Below, in pieces: positions 62,101 to 64,000 of a stretch of DNA of 64,000 nucleotides. Within the stretch, counting starts at the first letter, position 1, and every line of letters starts with the position of its first letter. The DNA is from Vanessa cardui (taxonomy: Eukaryota > Arthropoda > Insecta > Lepidoptera > Nymphalidae): positions 3,598,501-3,662,500 of the forward strand of contig NC_061124.1 in the NCBI RefSeq assembly GCF_905220365.1, given 5' to 3'. A program made the position numbers and the translations under genes. A model generated the notes under the pieces. It ran no database searches. It saw only the letters and a program-made list of their open reading frames with translations, and was not told where the DNA came from.

Positions 62101-64000
62101 TGAATAAACTTATCATACTGGATATATTTATAAAAAATACAAAATCGATATCTGGAAACATCGAAACGTAGTATTTTAATATCTTCGTCTCTAAAACTAA
62201 ACCATTTTAGTACCAAAACATAAACGATATATTTTTATATATACCGTTTTTTACGTCATTGCATATCAATACTAAATCATAATTAAGGTTTATCGCTACA
62301 GAAGTAATTATTTCTACATTGCTTTTGAGTAGAGAACTGATAAAGTGATAATTAATGTCCAAAAATCCTTAAAAAAATCCTTAGAAGAGTAAATTCATTG
62401 GAAAATATTACCAACTAATACGGGTTATCGAAAAACCATATCTTTCTAAGCTCCCGACTAGGTTGGAACCCAGCAACAAGAAACAGTTATTCATTGAAAA
62501 TTGTAAAAATAAGACAAAACAATAATGATAAAATTTAATTTTTGTTAAAAGCAAAAACGACTCCCTGTCAAATTGTTTAATCATACATGGTTTTTATTAT
62601 TAATTTAAAAAAATAATGCGTCATATCACTTATGAGGCGTTATATGCACACATACACATATACGTTACATTTAAATAAAAGCTTGAAATACAACAGATGT
62701 TTTTTCCTAAATTGTAAGAGTTGTATGATCTCAACGAATGAACAAAAAAGCTTTTATGATAATTTACATAAATGTATATCAGTTTTTATTACCCTTTGTT
62801 TTACCGTATCTATGTCGTTGATATATTAAATTCGGAAAGTAGGAGGACTAATGGGGCACCTGATGGTAAATGACCACGTCTTTTTATGAAATAGATGAAA
62901 TAGCCGACTCAGACTTGCGTCTGAGTCCTTGCATACGTATTACATTGGCTCATTCACCTTTTAACAGGAATACATGAAGTATTAATTGATATTTAGTACT
63001 TGATAATTGTAATGAATATAATTAATGAAAGGTTTACATGCCCAAATACCAATGATGATCGTTTTACGTAAATCCCTACCACCCAGATACATCTGGGTGG
63101 TAGTGATTTAAGATTTCATCTTACAAGATGAAATCTTCATAAATATATGATTGTAAGAGTATTGTAAAATTAACTTTAAAATATTCATTCTCTTGCATTT
63201 CTAGTATTTATGCTTAAACTTTTCCTTATTGTAAGAAAAAAAAAACTATATTAATTTAAAGGAACAGAATTATATTTTATAATTCACGCGCTTTTATGAC
63301 ATTCTCAGAATCGGAGTTATACATTTTACATATTAAAATAATTTACAAGGAAAAATGTAGACCAAAAATGTTAATCAAAACCTTCCAATAAATATTAACG
63401 AGTCAATCAATTTGCAGTAGGAAATACATTTTTATAAATATTTTATAATCCAAACATTCTCAACAAATGCAATCGCTTATAAGAATATATATTTTTTAAT
63501 AAATGTATATTTAATATTTAATATTACTATACAGTAATGCTTTTGTCTGATCTAAGTTTTGGTTATGTGTTTTTTACTTTATATACTTAACTAAATGAAT
63601 GAAGAAATAATTGACATAAAATTTTATTTATGAAATAAAATTATTTTTACGAAACTTTTTTGCTTCGACAAATAGTCAAAATAGGTTTATCAGCTTGGTT
63701 ATAGGTTTATAGGTTCATTTAGGGAAAGAGTTTTTCCATATTAAATAGGTAACCTTTGAGACATATTTATAGTAGTTTTAATATCACAGTAGATAAATTG
63801 TTTTTTTTTTATAAAAATCACTTACCTTTTAATTTCCTATCTCTGCAGTCAACATTATAGGGGTAGTCACAGAACCCTTCATTGGAAAAGACCAGCCCAG
63901 TGGGACATTCCTGCTCAAACGCCCACCCATCCCAGCAGTTTAAGAAATTGTTGCAGAGATTCGGTGAGGGTATCTGAGCTCGCTTTCCTGAACAGAGAGG
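59180..64000 (-). CDS. Peritrophin-A chitin-binding protein with Ser/Thr-rich tail, 3' part (5' end outside window)
   Basis: Four exons on the reverse strand join in phase: 64000-63826, 61713-61586, 60074-59858 and 59271-59180. They encode the last 203 residues. Two CBM14 domains are visible, with cysteine spacings 12,5,9,11,7 (PLCSGKRAQIPSPNLCNNFL onward) and 12,5,9,12,7 (PLCSKDFEAFSNEADCNEFF onward, ending CDYKSRVQC). A Ser/Thr/Pro-rich, probably O-glycosylated stretch follows, then a polar C-terminus ending MDRVNEDN. It should be a secreted cuticle- or peritrophic-matrix chitin binder. With Gasp next door in convergent orientation it may be another CPAP3/obstructor-type gene, but the N-terminus is missing, so the subgroup is open. 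The final exon rests on its acceptor CTTTCCCTCCAG and phase. Confidence 0.85.
61281..61550 (-). mobile_element. tRNA-derived SINE (family 1) in an intron, with 13-base target-site duplication
   Basis: The reverse-strand SINE is cut just upstream of box B and ends in a (GTT)n tail. TCATGTCATGTAA occurs at 61268-61280 and 61551-61563, an exact target-site duplication. It sits in the intron between exons 61713-61586 and 60074-59858 of the peritrophin-A gene. Confidence 0.88.
62838..62980 (-). repeat. Decayed LINE-type 3' end fragment in an intron
   Basis: On the reverse strand 'aatgagccaatgtaa' and 'ggtcatttaccatcaggtgc' correspond to the 'gagccagtgtaa' and 'gaccacttaccatcaggtgg' words of 44484-44770. 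Confidence 0.5.
63076..63137. repeat. Two adjacent perfect hairpins in an intron
   Basis: Hairpin 1 has arms 63076-63088 and 63091-63103. Hairpin 2 has arms 63110-63122 and 63125-63137. Both have 13-base perfect arms and a two-base AC loop, six bases apart, but different arm sequences. Confidence 0.85.

Overview
The window looks like nuclear DNA of a lepidopteran, probably a nymphalid butterfly. It is strongly AT-rich with long intergenic stretches. Its interspersed repeats are of the kinds typical of butterfly genomes: tRNA-derived SINEs with box A/B heads, short 3' pieces of LINE-like elements, Helitron-like fragments and foldback elements. The genes are intron-bearing insect genes with U2-type GT..AG junctions. 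The genus call rests on repeat recognition only and is inference.

Four protein-coding genes can be supported. (1) At 491-3290 (+) is a six-exon gene for a secreted protein of the C16orf89/DUF4735 family. (2) At 34917-36158 (-) is an intact, intronless acid lipase with a signal peptide and a Ser/Asp/His triad. (3) At 48700-58451 (+) is Gasp (obstructor-C/CPAP3-C type), a chitin-binding protein with three peritrophin-A domains. All four common exons can be joined in frame, and two homologous alternative last exons (57155-57281 and 58397-58451) follow. (4) At 59180 to beyond 64000 (-) is the 3' part of a second peritrophin-A protein, four exons in phase, with two CBM14 domains and a Ser/Thr-rich tail. 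Genes 3 and 4 converge tail to tail and probably act in the same process, organisation of cuticle or tracheal chitin.

Between them lie two long non-genic regions, about 3.3-34.9 kb and 36.2-48.5 kb. The first holds the most unusual structure: two copies of a ~1.7 kb foldback-containing unit (18044-19748 and 22693-24401) in inverted orientation around 2.9 kb of other sequence, which includes a GC-rich patch at 21.89-22.16 kb. It also holds a frameshifted hAT transposase remnant, a (TA)n run framed by inverted repeats, and many SINE and LINE fragments. Several short, near-perfect palindromes are scattered through the window.

I found no CRISPR array, rRNA, free-standing tRNA gene or bacterial-type operon. 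No clearly new multi-gene system is visible. The best leads are the Gasp terminal-exon duplication, the inverted 1.7 kb pair, and the hormone-receptor-like half sites upstream of the lipase.
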